Shown here piece by piece: positions 1 through 6,821 of a DNA stretch of 64,000 nucleotides (position 1 is the first letter of the stretch; the number at the start of each line of letters is the position of its first letter). The notes under the pieces were generated by a model. The model worked only from the letters and a program-made list of their open reading frames with translations. It did no database searches and was not told the origin of the DNA. The translations under genes and the position numbers were made by a program. Source of the stretch: Chryseobacterium lathyri (GTDB lineage Bacteria > Bacteroidota > Bacteroidia > Flavobacteriales > Weeksellaceae); contig NZ_QNFY01000003.1 in NCBI RefSeq assembly GCF_003290185.1, positions 248,001 to 312,000 on the forward strand. The letters run 5' to 3'.

Positions 1-818
1 ACAAAGCAGACGTTATCGTTCTGGCAATTGGAGAATCTGCCGAAATGAGCGGGGAGTCTTCATCAAGAACAGAAATTACCATTCCCCAGTCACAGGTTGA
101 TTTATTAAATGAACTGAAAAAGACCGGAAAGCCGATCGCGATGGTACTTTACACAGGACGACCGTTAGCTTTAACCAATGTAAAAGATACACCTGATGCT
201 ATCCTGAACGCATGGTTTGCCGGATCAGAAGCAGGAAATGCTATTTCAGACGTTTTATTCGGGAAAGTAAATCCTTCAGGGAAACTTCCGATGACCTTCC
301 CGAGAAGCTTAGGACAGGTTCCTATTTATTATAATGCAAAAAATACTGGCCGCCCGTTAAGTCAGGATAAAGTCGATAAATGTGTGTATGAAAGATTCCG
401 TTCCAATTATATGGATGAGTGTAATACACCACTATATCCATTCGGTTACGGTCTGAGTTATTCTAAATTCAGCTATTCCGATATGTCAGTTTCAAATCCG
501 AATCCAAAAGGAAATCAAACGATTCAGGCTTCAGTAACGGTTACTAATTCCGGAAATTATGACGGGGCTGAAGTGGTGCAGTTGTATATCAGAGACCTGG
601 TAGGCAGCATTACCAGACCGGTAAAGGAACTGAAAGGATTCCAGAAAATTTTCCTAAAAAAAGGAGAATCTAAAAAAGTAACTTTCGATATTACACCAGA
701 AAGCTTGAAATTCTACAATGGAGAATTGAAATTTGACTGGGAACCGGGAGAATTTGATATCATGATCGGAACCAATTCTGATGATGTGAAACATTCAAAG
801 ATCAACTGGACTAAATAA
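1..818 (+). CDS. bglX: Beta-glucosidase, glycoside hydrolase family 3, 3' part
   Basis: The reading frame is open from base 3, so this is the C-terminal part of a longer gene cut by the window edge; the first ATG at 45 is internal. What is visible fits the C-terminal half of GH3 enzymes: an ExAEMSGE-type segment near the start, the GKxxPSGKLPMTFPRSLGQVPIYYN block, a YPFGYGLSYSKF motif, and a fibronectin-III-like domain over the last 100 or so residues. GH3 enzymes of this kind cleave terminal beta-glucosyl or beta-xylosyl residues, usually in the periplasm; the catalytic Asp lies outside the window. A hairpin terminator follows. The last codons exist again in decayed form at 1389-1466. Confidence 0.9.
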   Translation, partial: KADVIVLAIGESAEMSGESSSRTEITIPQSQVDLLNELKKTGKPIAMVLYTGRPLALTNVKDTPDAILNAWFAGSEAGNAISDVLFGKVNPSGKLPMTFPRSLGQVPIYYNAKNTGRPLSQDKVDKCVYERFRSNYMDECNTPLYPFGYGLSYSKFSYSDMSVSNPNPKGNQTIQASVTVTNSGNYDGAEVVQLYIRDLVGSITRPVKELKGFQKIFLKKGESKKVTFDITPESLKFYNGELKFDWEPGEFDIMIGTNSDDVKHSKINWTK

Positions 819-825
819 TATAACC

Positions 826-858
826 AAAGCCATTCTTTTGAATGGCTTTTTCCCTTTT
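826..858 (+). terminator. Rho-independent terminator after bglX
   Basis: A ten-pair stem (AAAGCCATTC with GAATGGCTTT) around a TTTT loop is followed by a pyrimidine- and T-rich run, 8 bases after the bglX stop. Confidence 0.85.
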
Positions 859-905
859 TTTGGCATGATTTTTAATAGCACAGTTATAACTTTAAGATAA
901 TAATT

Positions 906-1292
906 ATGAAAAAAACGATTTTACTTGGCGCAATGTTTTTGGGTTCTTTTATATTCGCACAGATCAAAGGTGGTGATCGAGATGCACATGGATGCATCGG
1001 TTCTGCAGGATATACCTATTCCCAGATCAAAAAAGATTGTGTAAGAGTATTTGAGCAGAAGATTAAATTAACAGAAGTTGCCCCTAAAGGAAGCTCTACT
1101 TCAATGGCTGCCGTGATTTTTAGTAAAGATTTGAAGAAAGCCGAAGTTTTTGTTCCGGATACGGATGGAGAGAGCCTGATTCTTACAAGAACAGGAAAAG
1201 GTAAAATCTGGAAAAAAGATGGATATGCATTGGTTCCTTTCAAAAAGAATGGGTATCAGCTTAAAAAAGACAATGTTGTGATTTATCAGTAA
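906..1292 (+). CDS. Small exported protein with GCIGSAGYTYS motif, paralogue 1
   Basis: 128 residues. The N terminus (MKKTILLGAMFLGSFIFA, then Q) is a typical flavobacterial signal peptide, so the protein should be exported. The mature part opens with GGDRDAHGCIGSAGYTYS and a second cysteine in a KKDCVRVFEQ segment; two cysteines about 17 residues apart could form a disulfide. The C terminus is rich in beta-prone segments and ends KKDNVVIYQ. I do not recognise a family with a known function. A near copy lies at 1573-1986, and both follow a bglX tail (intact before this one, decayed before the other), which points to tandem duplication. It carries its own terminator. Confidence 0.85.
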   Translation: MKKTILLGAMFLGSFIFAQIKGGDRDAHGCIGSAGYTYSQIKKDCVRVFEQKIKLTEVAPKGSSTSMAAVIFSKDLKKAEVFVPDTDGESLILTRTGKGKIWKKDGYALVPFKKNGYQLKKDNVVIYQ

Positions 1293-1315
1293 ATCCAGAT
1301 TTATAAAATACAATT

Positions 1316-1347
1316 GAGACTGTCCGTTAAGGCAGTCTCTTTTTTTT
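1316..1347 (+). terminator. Rho-independent terminator
   Basis: GAGACTG pairs with CAGTCTC around a ten-base loop and is followed by eight T. Confidence 0.85.
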
Positions 1348-1388
1348 AATTGAATAAAGAGTGTGATTCTACGAACATATATTTTCTA

Positions 1389-1466
1389 CTAGGGCCTGGA
1401 GAATTGTATAATATGATCGGAACCAGCTCTGGTGATATAATATCTAGGAAATACATAACTAAATAA
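1389..1466 (+). pseudogene. Decayed duplicate of the bglX 3' end
   Basis: Read in frame from 1389, this stretch gives LGPGELYNMIGTSSGD and ends ITK-stop. The intact gene ends with a WEPGEFDIMIGTNSDD segment and WTK-stop, and the bases after the stop (ATAATATA) also match. No start or upstream domain remains, so it is a non-functional relic. It sits upstream of the second copy of the small exported protein just as the real bglX tail sits upstream of the first. Confidence 0.8.
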
Positions 1467-1572
1467 TATATTTTGTAAACCCTTCAAAATAAGTGTTTTT
1501 TTTGTATCTTAGGTTAGCTAATACCTTGTTACTATTGTTATTGTATAAAACTAAAACCATTAATATTTTACT

Positions 1573-1986
1573 ATGAGAAAAACTATTTTATTGGGCGCAA
1601 TATTCGTCAGTTCTTTAGCCTTTACCCAACAAAAATCTCCAGTTTTAGGAGGTGACAGAGATGTTCATGGCTGTATAGGTTCAGCAGGCTATACGTATTC
1701 ACAGATCAAAAATGATTGTGTGAGGGTTTTTGAACAGAAAATCAAATTAAAGGAAGTGAGCTCAGATAAAAGTTACACTTCTGTGACAGCTGTTATTTTC
1801 AGTAAAGATATGAAAAGGGCTGAAATTTTCATCCCGGACGGAAATGCAAAAAGCATCATCCTTACCAGAGAAGGAAAAAGCAAAATGTGGAAAAGTGGAA
1901 GCTATATTAAAGAAGCTTATGTTTTGGTTCCTTTTAAGAAAAAAGGATATCAGCTTAAAAAAGATAATGTTGTGATTTATCAGTGA
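1573..1986 (+). CDS. Small exported protein with GCIGSAGYTYS motif, paralogue 2
   Basis: 137 residues, a diverged copy of the protein at 906-1292. Shared features are the signal peptide (start MRKTILLGAIFVSSLAFT), the GGDRDVHGCIGSAGYTYS block, the second cysteine in NDCVRVFEQKIKL, the VIFSKDMKRAEIFIPD strand and the C-terminal KKGYQLKKDNVVIYQ. It is 9 residues longer, with extra residues after the signal peptide and near the KSGSYIKEAY segment. The function is unknown. The AT-rich upstream region differs from that of the first copy, so the two may be expressed differently. Confidence 0.85.
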   Translation: MRKTILLGAIFVSSLAFTQQKSPVLGGDRDVHGCIGSAGYTYSQIKNDCVRVFEQKIKLKEVSSDKSYTSVTAVIFSKDMKRAEIFIPDGNAKSIILTREGKSKMWKSGSYIKEAYVLVPFKKKGYQLKKDNVVIYQ

Positions 1987-2003
1987 TCCAATTTTAATAC
2001 ACA

Positions 2004-2034
2004 AAAGCCACTCGGAAAAGAGTGGCTTTTTTTA
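2004..2034 (+). terminator. Rho-independent terminator
   Basis: AAAGCCACTC pairs with GAGTGGCTTT around GGAAAA and is followed by a T run. Confidence 0.85.
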
Positions 2035-2208
2035 TGAAACCAGGGTGGATTTTGACTTGTCTGTCAATTAAAAATACTCTTTGATAAGTTGAAAAAAATA
2101 AATAATAAATATTAAATTACACTTCCAACTAAAAAATGTATATTGCTGTGACCAAATCATAGCGGAATCCGAAAAGCTTATAGAGTAGGAAAGTGTAAAA
2201 AATACTAT

Positions 2209-2349
2209 ATGAAAAATCTAAAAAAACTTACAAAACAGGAATTGAAAACAGTTCAGGGAGGTATTCCTATGTGCTTGCCAGGCTATTTCTGGTGTTCATT
2301 TGTGAAAAAATGCATACCTGTAGGGACAGAATGTGGACTTGCTCTATAG
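2209..2349 (+). CDS. Bacteriocin-like peptide with double-glycine leader (46 aa)
   Basis: A 46-residue open reading frame. It starts MKNLKKLTKQELKTVQGG, a leader of the bacteriocin/ComC double-glycine type that C39-peptidase ABC exporters normally cleave after GG. The core is short, with four cysteines spaced C-x6-C-x5-C-x6-C, suggesting two disulfides or thioether-type modification. No peptidase transporter or modification enzyme lies nearby, so export would have to use one encoded elsewhere. It ends before a strong terminator. A convergent relative lies at 2464-2613 and a third at 11786-11968. The activity is unknown. Confidence 0.8.
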   Translation: MKNLKKLTKQELKTVQGGIPMCLPGYFWCSFVKKCIPVGTECGLAL

Positions 2350-2379
2350 TAATCACTCTTTGCTTCTGTAAACAAAAGA

Positions 2380-2405
2380 AAAGCCGTTCGGAAGAACGGC
2401 TTTTT
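2380..2405 (+). terminator. Rho-independent terminator after the leader peptide
   Basis: AAGCCGTTC pairs with GAACGGCTT around a short GGAA loop, followed by T residues. It lies between two convergent peptide genes and could serve both. Confidence 0.85.
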
Positions 2406-2463
2406 CTATAATACGGTGGTTACGCTGATCTGGTTTTTATTAATATTTCAGGTCAGATATTTT

Positions 2464-2613
2464 TTAATAACATTTATCAGGGTCGTAAGTTCTGCATGGT
2501 CCATTTTCTGTATATTGACAAGTACCGGCAGGGCAATATCCACCCGGTGGAGGAACCCATCCTCCCGAAATCATTTTTAAATCACTTTTTGATAATTTTT
2601 TTAGATTTTTCAT
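2464..2613 (-). CDS. Bacteriocin-like peptide with double-glycine leader (49 aa)
   Basis: A 49-residue frame on the minus strand, convergent with the peptide gene at 2209. The leader MKNLKKLSKSDLKMISGG matches the first peptide's leader at most positions. The core is proline/glycine-rich at its start (WVPPPGGY) and has four cysteines spaced C-x4-C-x7-C-x7-C, a different core on the same leader. This is the usual pattern for families sharing one exporter. The product is inferred to be a secreted peptide; whether it is antimicrobial, a signal or something else cannot be told. The region from here to purB (2614-2879) is AT-rich with no other gene seen. Confidence 0.75.
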   Translation of the reverse strand: MKNLKKLSKSDLKMISGGWVPPPGGYCPAGTCQYTENGPCRTYDPDKCY

Positions 2614-2847
2614 AATAAGTTTGATTTTAGATTTGTTATTTTTTTTCTGTAAACTTTTAAGTTCTACACCTTACTAAATTAGAAAATAAATTGAAATAAA
2701 ATCACCTTTTGTTGAAAAATTAAAATCATTTCTGTAAAATAAATTGCAAAAACAGATTTCAGCTTATTTAAAAACACGAATAAAATGACCAACTTTAACT
2801 AAAATTTAAAACAGCATCCACAATTTTCATCTCTCACTGAAAATCCT

Positions 2848-2855
2848 TATTTTTG
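2848..2855 (+). promoter_or_regulatory. Candidate -7 element for purB
   Basis: TATTTTTG fits the Bacteroidota -7 consensus TAnnTTTG and lies 24 bases before the purB ATG. The -33 position holds only TTTT, so the match is partial. Confidence 0.55.
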
Positions 2856-2879
2856 TACATCTAAAAAGTAAAAGAAAGA

Positions 2880-4307
2880 ATGAATTCCTACAAAAATCCA
2901 TTGGAAGAGCGCTATTCCAGTGAAGAAATGTTGTTTAATTTCTCACATAATAACAAATTCCGTACCTGGAGAAAGCTTTGGATCGCTTTGGCTGAAATTG
3001 AAAAAGACTTAGGTCTTGATATTACAGACGGGCAGATTGCTGAACTGAAAGCTAATGCTGAAAATATCGATTATGATAAAGCAGCTGAGTATGAAAAAAA
3101 ATTCCGCCATGATGTAATGGCTCACGTTCATACCTATGGTGATGTGGCGCCTTCAGCAAAAGGAATTATTCACTTGGGGGCTACTTCAGCTTTTGTAGGT
3201 GACAATACAGACCTTATTCAGATCCGTGACGGGCTTTTAATCTTAAAGAAAAAGCTGGTTAACGTCATGAAAAACTTAGCTGATTTCTCTATTCAGTATA
3301 AAGATCTTCCTACCTTAGGATTTACTCATTTCCAACCAGCTCAGCTGACGACTGTTGGAAAAAGGGCTACACTTTGGTTGCAGAGCTTGGTTCTTGATAT
3401 TGAAGAACTGGATTTCTTCCTGGAAACACTTCGTTTCAGAGGAGTAAAAGGAACTACAGGAACTGCTGCAAGTTTTTTAGAACTTTTCAATGGTGACTAT
3501 TCCAAAGTAAAACATTTAGATAAAGAGCTTTCAAAAAGATTCGGTTTTGAAAAAGTATTCGGTGTTTCTGGTCAGACTTATGACAGAAAAATCGATGCTA
3601 AAGTAGTTGCTTTATTAGGGAATATTGCTCAGTCTGCTCATAAATTCACCAACGATTTACGTCTTCTTCAAAACCTTAAAGAAATTGAAGAGCCGTTCGA
3701 GAAAAACCAGATCGGTTCATCAGCAATGGCTTACAAACGTAATCCAATGAGAAGTGAAAGAATCGGAGCATTGGCAAAATATGTAATGTCTTTGACGACA
3801 AGTTCCGCGATGGTAGCTTCTACCCAATGGTTTGAAAGAACACTGGATGATTCTGCCAACAAGAGGCTGACGATTCCTCAGGCATTTCTTGCTGTTGATG
3901 CTATTCTATTGATCTGGAATAATATCATGAACGGAATTGTTGTATATCCGAACAGAATCAACAAGCATATTATGGAAGAGCTTCCTTTCATGGCAACGGA
4001 ATACATTATCATGGAAGAAGTGAAGGCTGGTGGTGACCGTCAGGAAATTCACGAAGTGATCAGAGTTCATTCTATGGAAGCTTCTAAAAAAGTGAAAGAA
4101 GAAGGAAAAGAAAATGACCTTATTGAAAGAATCTTAAATGATGATTCTTTAAAATTAGATAAATCAAAATTAAAAGAAGTTTTAGATCCTAAAAACTTTA
4201 TAGGTTTCGCACCGATCCAGACAGAGGAGTTCATCAGTAATGAAGTTCAGCCGATTCTGGATAAAAATAAAGACCTGATAGGATTGGAGGCTGATCTTAA
4301 AGTATAA
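2880..4307 (+). CDS. purB: Adenylosuccinate lyase
   Basis: 475 residues. It splits adenylosuccinate to AMP and SAICAR to AICAR, releasing fumarate in both, in cytosolic purine synthesis. The fumarase/aspartase-superfamily signature is clear (GSSAMAYKRNPMRSE near residue 280), preceded by HLGATSAFVGDNTDL and TLGFTHFQPAQLTTVGKR. The sequence follows the animal-type enzyme closely (TQWFERTLDDSANKR, ELPFMATEYIIM, VKAGGDRQEIHE) and is longer and different from the E. coli form. The usual Pro in SSAMPYK is Ala here. The gene stands alone between a candidate promoter and a terminator; purL lies 2.5 kb downstream on the same strand. Confidence 0.95.
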   Translation: MNSYKNPLEERYSSEEMLFNFSHNNKFRTWRKLWIALAEIEKDLGLDITDGQIAELKANAENIDYDKAAEYEKKFRHDVMAHVHTYGDVAPSAKGIIHLGATSAFVGDNTDLIQIRDGLLILKKKLVNVMKNLADFSIQYKDLPTLGFTHFQPAQLTTVGKRATLWLQSLVLDIEELDFFLETLRFRGVKGTTGTAASFLELFNGDYSKVKHLDKELSKRFGFEKVFGVSGQTYDRKIDAKVVALLGNIAQSAHKFTNDLRLLQNLKEIEEPFEKNQIGSSAMAYKRNPMRSERIGALAKYVMSLTTSSAMVASTQWFERTLDDSANKRLTIPQAFLAVDAILLIWNNIMNGIVVYPNRINKHIMEELPFMATEYIIMEEVKAGGDRQEIHEVIRVHSMEASKKVKEEGKENDLIERILNDDSLKLDKSKLKEVLDPKNFIGFAPIQTEEFISNEVQPILDKNKDLIGLEADLKV

Positions 4308-4311
4308 ACAT

Positions 4312-4338
4312 ATGCAGTCCTTTTGGGCTGCATTTTTT
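4312..4338 (+). terminator. Rho-independent terminator after purB
   Basis: GCAGTCC pairs with GGGCTGC (one G-T pair) around TTTT and is followed by a T run. It overlaps the region of an upstream in-frame ATG for the next gene, which argues for the later start chosen there. Confidence 0.8.
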
Positions 4339-4352
4339 ATTTTATATTCAAC

Positions 4353-5312
4353 ATGAAAAAAACTCTTCTACTCATTTCCCTGATACCCATCCTTTCTTTT
4401 TCCCAGAAGAAAGAGGTCTTAAAATATTTTATTTCAAAAGATTCTTTGGTTGGAGTTAAGAATCAGAAAGATGAAATTATTGTTCCGGCCCAGTTTAAAA
4501 TTTTTTCAAACATTGAAAATGGAGAATTAGTTGAAGGGGAGACCATTTATTTTGATGGGTTTAAAACAGGAGAAGCAAAAGAGAAAAATGCATGGGGATA
4601 TGTCTATGATAAAAAAGGGAATTTCCTTTACAGACCTTTCTTTTACGACAATGGAGCAGATTATTTTTCCGAAGGTTTAAGAAGATTCGTTAAAAATGGA
4701 AAAGTAGGTTTTGCAGACAGAAATGGAAAAGTTGTTATAGAACCAAGTCATGATTTTGCATCGCCTTTCAAGTATGGCTACGCTGCTTTTTGCGACGGCT
4801 GTGACTGGGAAAAAACAGAAGATGAGCACAAAGCAATCGTTGGCGGAACATGGGGAGTAATGGATTTCAAAGGGAAAATTGTAAAGCCCGTTTCAAAATC
4901 AGAAAATGCAGTAGAAGTTGGAGGGAAATATTTTCCAAACCCATTTAATTATAATGAAAAAGAGAAGACCATTCTTCAGTTTTTCAATGCACAAAACAAA
5001 AAGCTTTCAGAAATCTATTATGTCAATCATTATACAAAACTCTCTGATAATGAAAAGAAATTATTTTTTGAAATTGTAGAGAGGCCAAAAGAAAATTTTC
5101 CATTCTATCAGGTAAATACGTATGGTTATAGAAAAACGGAAGCAGGAATATCGGATTTTAAATTTATAGTTTCAGAAGACGGTAAAAATATTTTTGCACT
5201 TGAATTTGAAAATGAAAAAATTCCTTTTCAGAAATGGCTGAAAGATGAGACAGAAAAGGCCGAACAGTTTCAGAAAGAACATCCCGATAATCCTAATAAA
5301 TTTGTAAAATAA
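4353..5312 (+). CDS. Exported WG-repeat protein
   Basis: 319 residues from the start chosen here; an in-frame ATG at 4323 lies inside the purB terminator and would place ten residues before the signal peptide MKKTLLLISLIPILSFS. The mature protein holds WG (KWG-type) beta-repeats: KNAWGYVYDKKGNFLYRPFF, GKVGFADRNGKVVIEP and GTWGVMDFKGKIVKP over about residues 90-190. Such repeats occur in exported Bacteroidota proteins of unknown ligand. A CDGCDWE segment provides two cysteines. The C-terminal 120 residues resemble nothing I recognise. The next gene starts 9 bases after the stop, so the two are probably cotranscribed. Confidence 0.85.
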   Translation: MKKTLLLISLIPILSFSQKKEVLKYFISKDSLVGVKNQKDEIIVPAQFKIFSNIENGELVEGETIYFDGFKTGEAKEKNAWGYVYDKKGNFLYRPFFYDNGADYFSEGLRRFVKNGKVGFADRNGKVVIEPSHDFASPFKYGYAAFCDGCDWEKTEDEHKAIVGGTWGVMDFKGKIVKPVSKSENAVEVGGKYFPNPFNYNEKEKTILQFFNAQNKKLSEIYYVNHYTKLSDNEKKLFFEIVERPKENFPFYQVNTYGYRKTEAGISDFKFIVSEDGKNIFALEFENEKIPFQKWLKDETEKAEQFQKEHPDNPNKFVK

Positions 5313-5321
5313 CAATTGCCC

Positions 5322-6746
5322 ATGAAAAACCTGTCGATTTTTTTATTGATTCTTGTGTCTGCAAAGAGCTTCTCACAAAGCCAGAAACAGGTGTATTCCA
5401 TCATGGAGACCAATGCGCAAAAATTAAAAGAAAAATCAGGGGCTTATTCCGTATCGATCGGAATCGTGAAAGACGGGAAAGTGTACACAAAACATTTTGG
5501 GGAAATAGATAAAGGAAAGGGAAATAAAGCAGATGACAATACTTATTTTGAGATAGCATCTGTAACAAAGCTTTTTACCGGACAATTGTTGGCTCAGGCC
5601 GTTTTGGAAAATAAAATTAATCTTGAAGACGACATCCGTAAATACCTAAAAGGATCATATCCCAATTTAGAATACAACGGAACTCCGATTAAAATTAAAG
5701 ATCTGATTTCCTACAGGACAGCGTTGCCTCGCAGTTTGCCTGATGACTCTGAAATCCGGAAAAAAATGTCAGATGAAACTCCTTTTCAATACAATGCATT
5801 AGGAGAAAATTATACAAAAGATAATTTTAAGCAGGATCTTCAAAAAGTAAAACTGGATACAGTACCCGGAATCAAATACAATTACAGCAATTTAAGCCTT
5901 GAATTAACAGGTTTGATGCTGGAAAATATCTACGGGAAAAGCTATGAAACGCTGCTTAAAGAAAACATCTTTTCAAAAGCAGGAATGGATCACACCAAAC
6001 TGGAATTGGGTAAAAATGAAGTCTTAGCCAATGGATATCATTCAAGCGGACGCCTGATGCCAAAATTCATAAGCCATTTATGGGGTGCCAGTGGAGTGAG
6101 AACCAAATCCACTATGGGAGATCTGGTGAAGTTCTTAAAGTATGAACTGGATTCGAAAAACTCAATTGTTCAGGAATCTCAAAGAAACATCAGCAACAGC
6201 AAAGGTGACTGGTATGGATATTTTTGGGACGGCTTCGGTCTTAGTGAACATGGGAAAAGAGGATACAAGCACGGTGGAGCATTCGGAGATCAGGTGTGGT
6301 TTGCCATCTATCCAGAAATGAATACTGGGATCTGTGTTATTGTAAACGTCAGCGGCCCGGATACATTCCCGGTGCTTTATAATTCAGTGGCCAGATTAAT
6401 GAATGATTTGACAATAGTACCGGGAGAAAAGGAAACAGAAGGATACTATCTGAAAGGAGATAACGTTGTATTTATCTATGCGCATCCAAAGAATTTAAAT
6501 TCAAAACTGATCAATAGTGCTTCTGTAGCTGGATCTTTCAACGATTGGAAGACAGACCATAAGAACTATCAGTTAACGAAGAAAGAAGACAACCGCTTCG
6601 AGTTGGAAGTTCCGAAATCCTGTTTTGAAAAAGGAAAGACCTATACCTTTAAACTGGTGCTGAACGGAGACGACTGGATCAATGCATCAAAAAATGCTTC
6701 TAATACAGACGGGACAGATGATAATAATCTGACGTTGAAGCTTTAA
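5322..6746 (+). CDS. Exported serine hydrolase (beta-lactamase/DD-peptidase fold) with C-terminal CBM48-like domain
   Basis: 474 residues. The signal peptide is MKNLSIFLLILVSAKSFS; the frame also opens at a TTG at 5316, two codons earlier, but the ATG is preferred. The catalytic fold shows S80-V-T-K83 (SxxK), a YSN motif near residue 187, and an HGG triad (KHGGAFGDQ) near 322, as in class C beta-lactamase-related esterases and peptidases. After about residue 380 comes a beta-sandwich resembling the CBM48/AMPK glycogen-binding module (SVAGSFNDW, then YTFKLVLNGDDWI). The substrate is unknown; a cell-wall or ester substrate in the periplasm is likely. It follows the WG-repeat gene closely. Confidence 0.85.
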   Translation: MKNLSIFLLILVSAKSFSQSQKQVYSIMETNAQKLKEKSGAYSVSIGIVKDGKVYTKHFGEIDKGKGNKADDNTYFEIASVTKLFTGQLLAQAVLENKINLEDDIRKYLKGSYPNLEYNGTPIKIKDLISYRTALPRSLPDDSEIRKKMSDETPFQYNALGENYTKDNFKQDLQKVKLDTVPGIKYNYSNLSLELTGLMLENIYGKSYETLLKENIFSKAGMDHTKLELGKNEVLANGYHSSGRLMPKFISHLWGASGVRTKSTMGDLVKFLKYELDSKNSIVQESQRNISNSKGDWYGYFWDGFGLSEHGKRGYKHGGAFGDQVWFAIYPEMNTGICVIVNVSGPDTFPVLYNSVARLMNDLTIVPGEKETEGYYLKGDNVVFIYAHPKNLNSKLINSASVAGSFNDWKTDHKNYQLTKKEDNRFELEVPKSCFEKGKTYTFKLVLNGDDWINASKNASNTDGTDDNNLTLKL

Positions 6747-6821
6747 AATATAAAGGACCGTTATGGGTTCTGAAAAACTAAAAAGAAAGTAATAAATCTA
6801 ATATTTAAAATCTGACATCTA

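Noticed and set aside
4323..4352. An earlier start for the WG-repeat protein
   Set aside because: It would lie inside the purB terminator and put ten residues before a normal signal peptide.
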